From Pseudomonadota bacterium (GTDB taxonomy: Bacteria > Desulfobacterota > Syntrophobacteria > Syntrophobacterales > Syntrophobacteraceae): a stretch of 5,277 bases of DNA. The position numbers were made by a program, and so were the translations under genes. The DNA lies in assembly GCA_023442755.1 (NCBI GenBank), contig JAEZXS010000212.1, positions 1 to 5,277 on the forward strand, read 5' to 3'. The notes beneath the pieces are model-generated. The model saw only the letters and a program-made list of their open reading frames with translations, ran no database searches and was not told the origin of the DNA. This document shows positions 4,906 to 5,277 of this stretch, in pieces (position 1 is the stretch's first letter; every line of letters starts with the position of its first letter).

Positions 4906-4952
4906 TAGCTATTCTTGCGGATTTGAGAGATAAATCTGGGAAATACAAGCGG

Positions 4953-4975
4953 AAAAACCGCCCTGCAGGGTCCGG
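4953..4975 (-). terminator. Probable intrinsic terminator of the GNAT gene
   Basis: On the minus strand, directly after the TGA stop, the sequence is CCG-GA-CCC-TGCA-GGG-CGG followed by five T. The two 3-bp GC segments form one stem with a 2-base bulge, a TGCA loop, and then a T-run (4953-4957). The stem is short and bulged, so efficiency may be moderate. It sits between the GNAT gene and the ltaE promoter, where a transcription boundary makes sense. Confidence 0.5.
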
Positions 4976-5277
4976 TCACAGGGCCAGCGCCATAAAGGCG
5001 ACCTTGAAGGGCAGGTGCGGGTATTCGGCGGTCTCCGTTTCCTCGAAGCCGATGTTCCGGTACCATGCCTTCAGGTCGTGCTGGTCCGAGATGATGCCGA
5101 TTTCGACCCGTTCGGCCCCCTGCGAACATGCCCGGTCTAGGATGTGGTCGACGAGCGCTTTCCCGAACCCCTTGCGCCTGAATTCCGGCAGGACGGCAAG
5201 CCTTTCGAGGTAGCAAACCTCGGGCTGCACCTGCTGGAGTGCAACGCAGCCGCAGGGAACCCCGCGATGTTCCAGGA
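4976..5277 (-). CDS. GNAT-family N-acetyltransferase, C-terminal part (gene runs off the window)
   Basis: GNAT enzymes move an acetyl group from acetyl-CoA to an amine. About 100 residues are visible. The frame stays open to the right edge, where residues LEHRGVPCGCVALQQ form the strand-turn-strand that normally precedes the acetyl-CoA site. Then comes motif A, with YLERLAVLPEFRRKGFGKAL carrying the pyrophosphate-binding RRKGFG, and later the C-terminal WYRNIGFEETE motif. The protein ends FMALAL at TGA 4976-4978. A GTG at 5228-5230 could be read as a start, but that would cut off clear GNAT sequence, so the true start lies beyond 5277. The family is clear; the substrate is not. A terminator-like hairpin follows, so it is probably not cotranscribed with ltaE. 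Confidence 0.88.
   Translation of the reverse strand, partial: LEHRGVPCGCVALQQVQPEVCYLERLAVLPEFRRKGFGKALVDHILDRACSQGAERVEIGIISDQHDLKAWYRNIGFEETETAEYPHLPFKVAFMALAL

Noticed and set aside
4949..4961. Hairpin GCGG-TTTTT-CCGC after the GNAT gene
   Set aside because: Its stem is only 4 bp and its T-run is the loop; the overlapping structure at 4953-4975 uses the same T-run as a terminator tail and explains it better.
5228..5230. GTG as the start of the GNAT gene
   Set aside because: The frame continues upstream to the window edge with residues that fit the GNAT fold, so this GTG is an internal valine.

Overview
The window is about 5.3 kb of GC-rich bacterial DNA. Every gene I can support lies on the minus strand, so the genes read from the right end towards the left. 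There is no phage, transposase, CRISPR array, rRNA or tRNA. A liv-type branched-chain amino acid binding protein, Gly/Ser/Thr enzymes, a very small lipoprotein, and intergenic spaces full of GC-rich palindromic repeats together suggest a proteobacterium in the broad sense, perhaps a deltaproteobacterium (Desulfobacterota). That placement is an impression from gene style and composition; no marker gene here proves it.

Layout from right to left. (1) 5277-4976: C-terminal part of a GNAT acetyltransferase that runs off the window. A probable intrinsic terminator follows directly after its stop codon. (2) About 4905-4877: a good sigma70-type promoter. It drives (3) 4811-3774, a low-specificity L-threonine aldolase (ltaE). 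(4) 3744-3690: a hairpin repeat, copy B. (5) 3671-3531: a 46-residue lipoprotein that is easily missed. Twelve bases later comes (6) 3518-3078, a free-standing tRNA-editing protein of the AlaX/ThrRS-SAD type. (7) 3064-3004: copy A of the same hairpin repeat. (8) 2951-2936: a perfect 16-bp palindrome just upstream of (9) 2914-1679, a serine hydroxymethyltransferase-family protein with several changed active-site positions. (10) 1678-1137: a 540-base non-coding stretch with three REP-like elements, two other hairpins, promoter candidates and an operator-like inverted repeat. (11) 1136-3: a periplasmic branched-chain amino acid ABC transporter binding protein (livK-like). Its permease and ATPase genes, if present, would lie to the left of the window.

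The middle genes share a theme. Threonine aldolase turns threonine into glycine, SHMT-family enzymes interconvert glycine and serine or do related aldol chemistry, and the editing protein should remove wrongly attached small amino acids (Ser or Gly) from tRNA. This is a plausible functional neighbourhood for glycine/serine/threonine handling, but the spacing and the promoter and repeat insertions argue for several transcription units and not one tight operon.

Most genes here are ordinary. The points most worth a second look are the unusual active site of the SHMT-like protein, the ThrRS-like GPHV motif of the small editing protein, the tiny lipoprotein, and the two families of interspersed hairpins.
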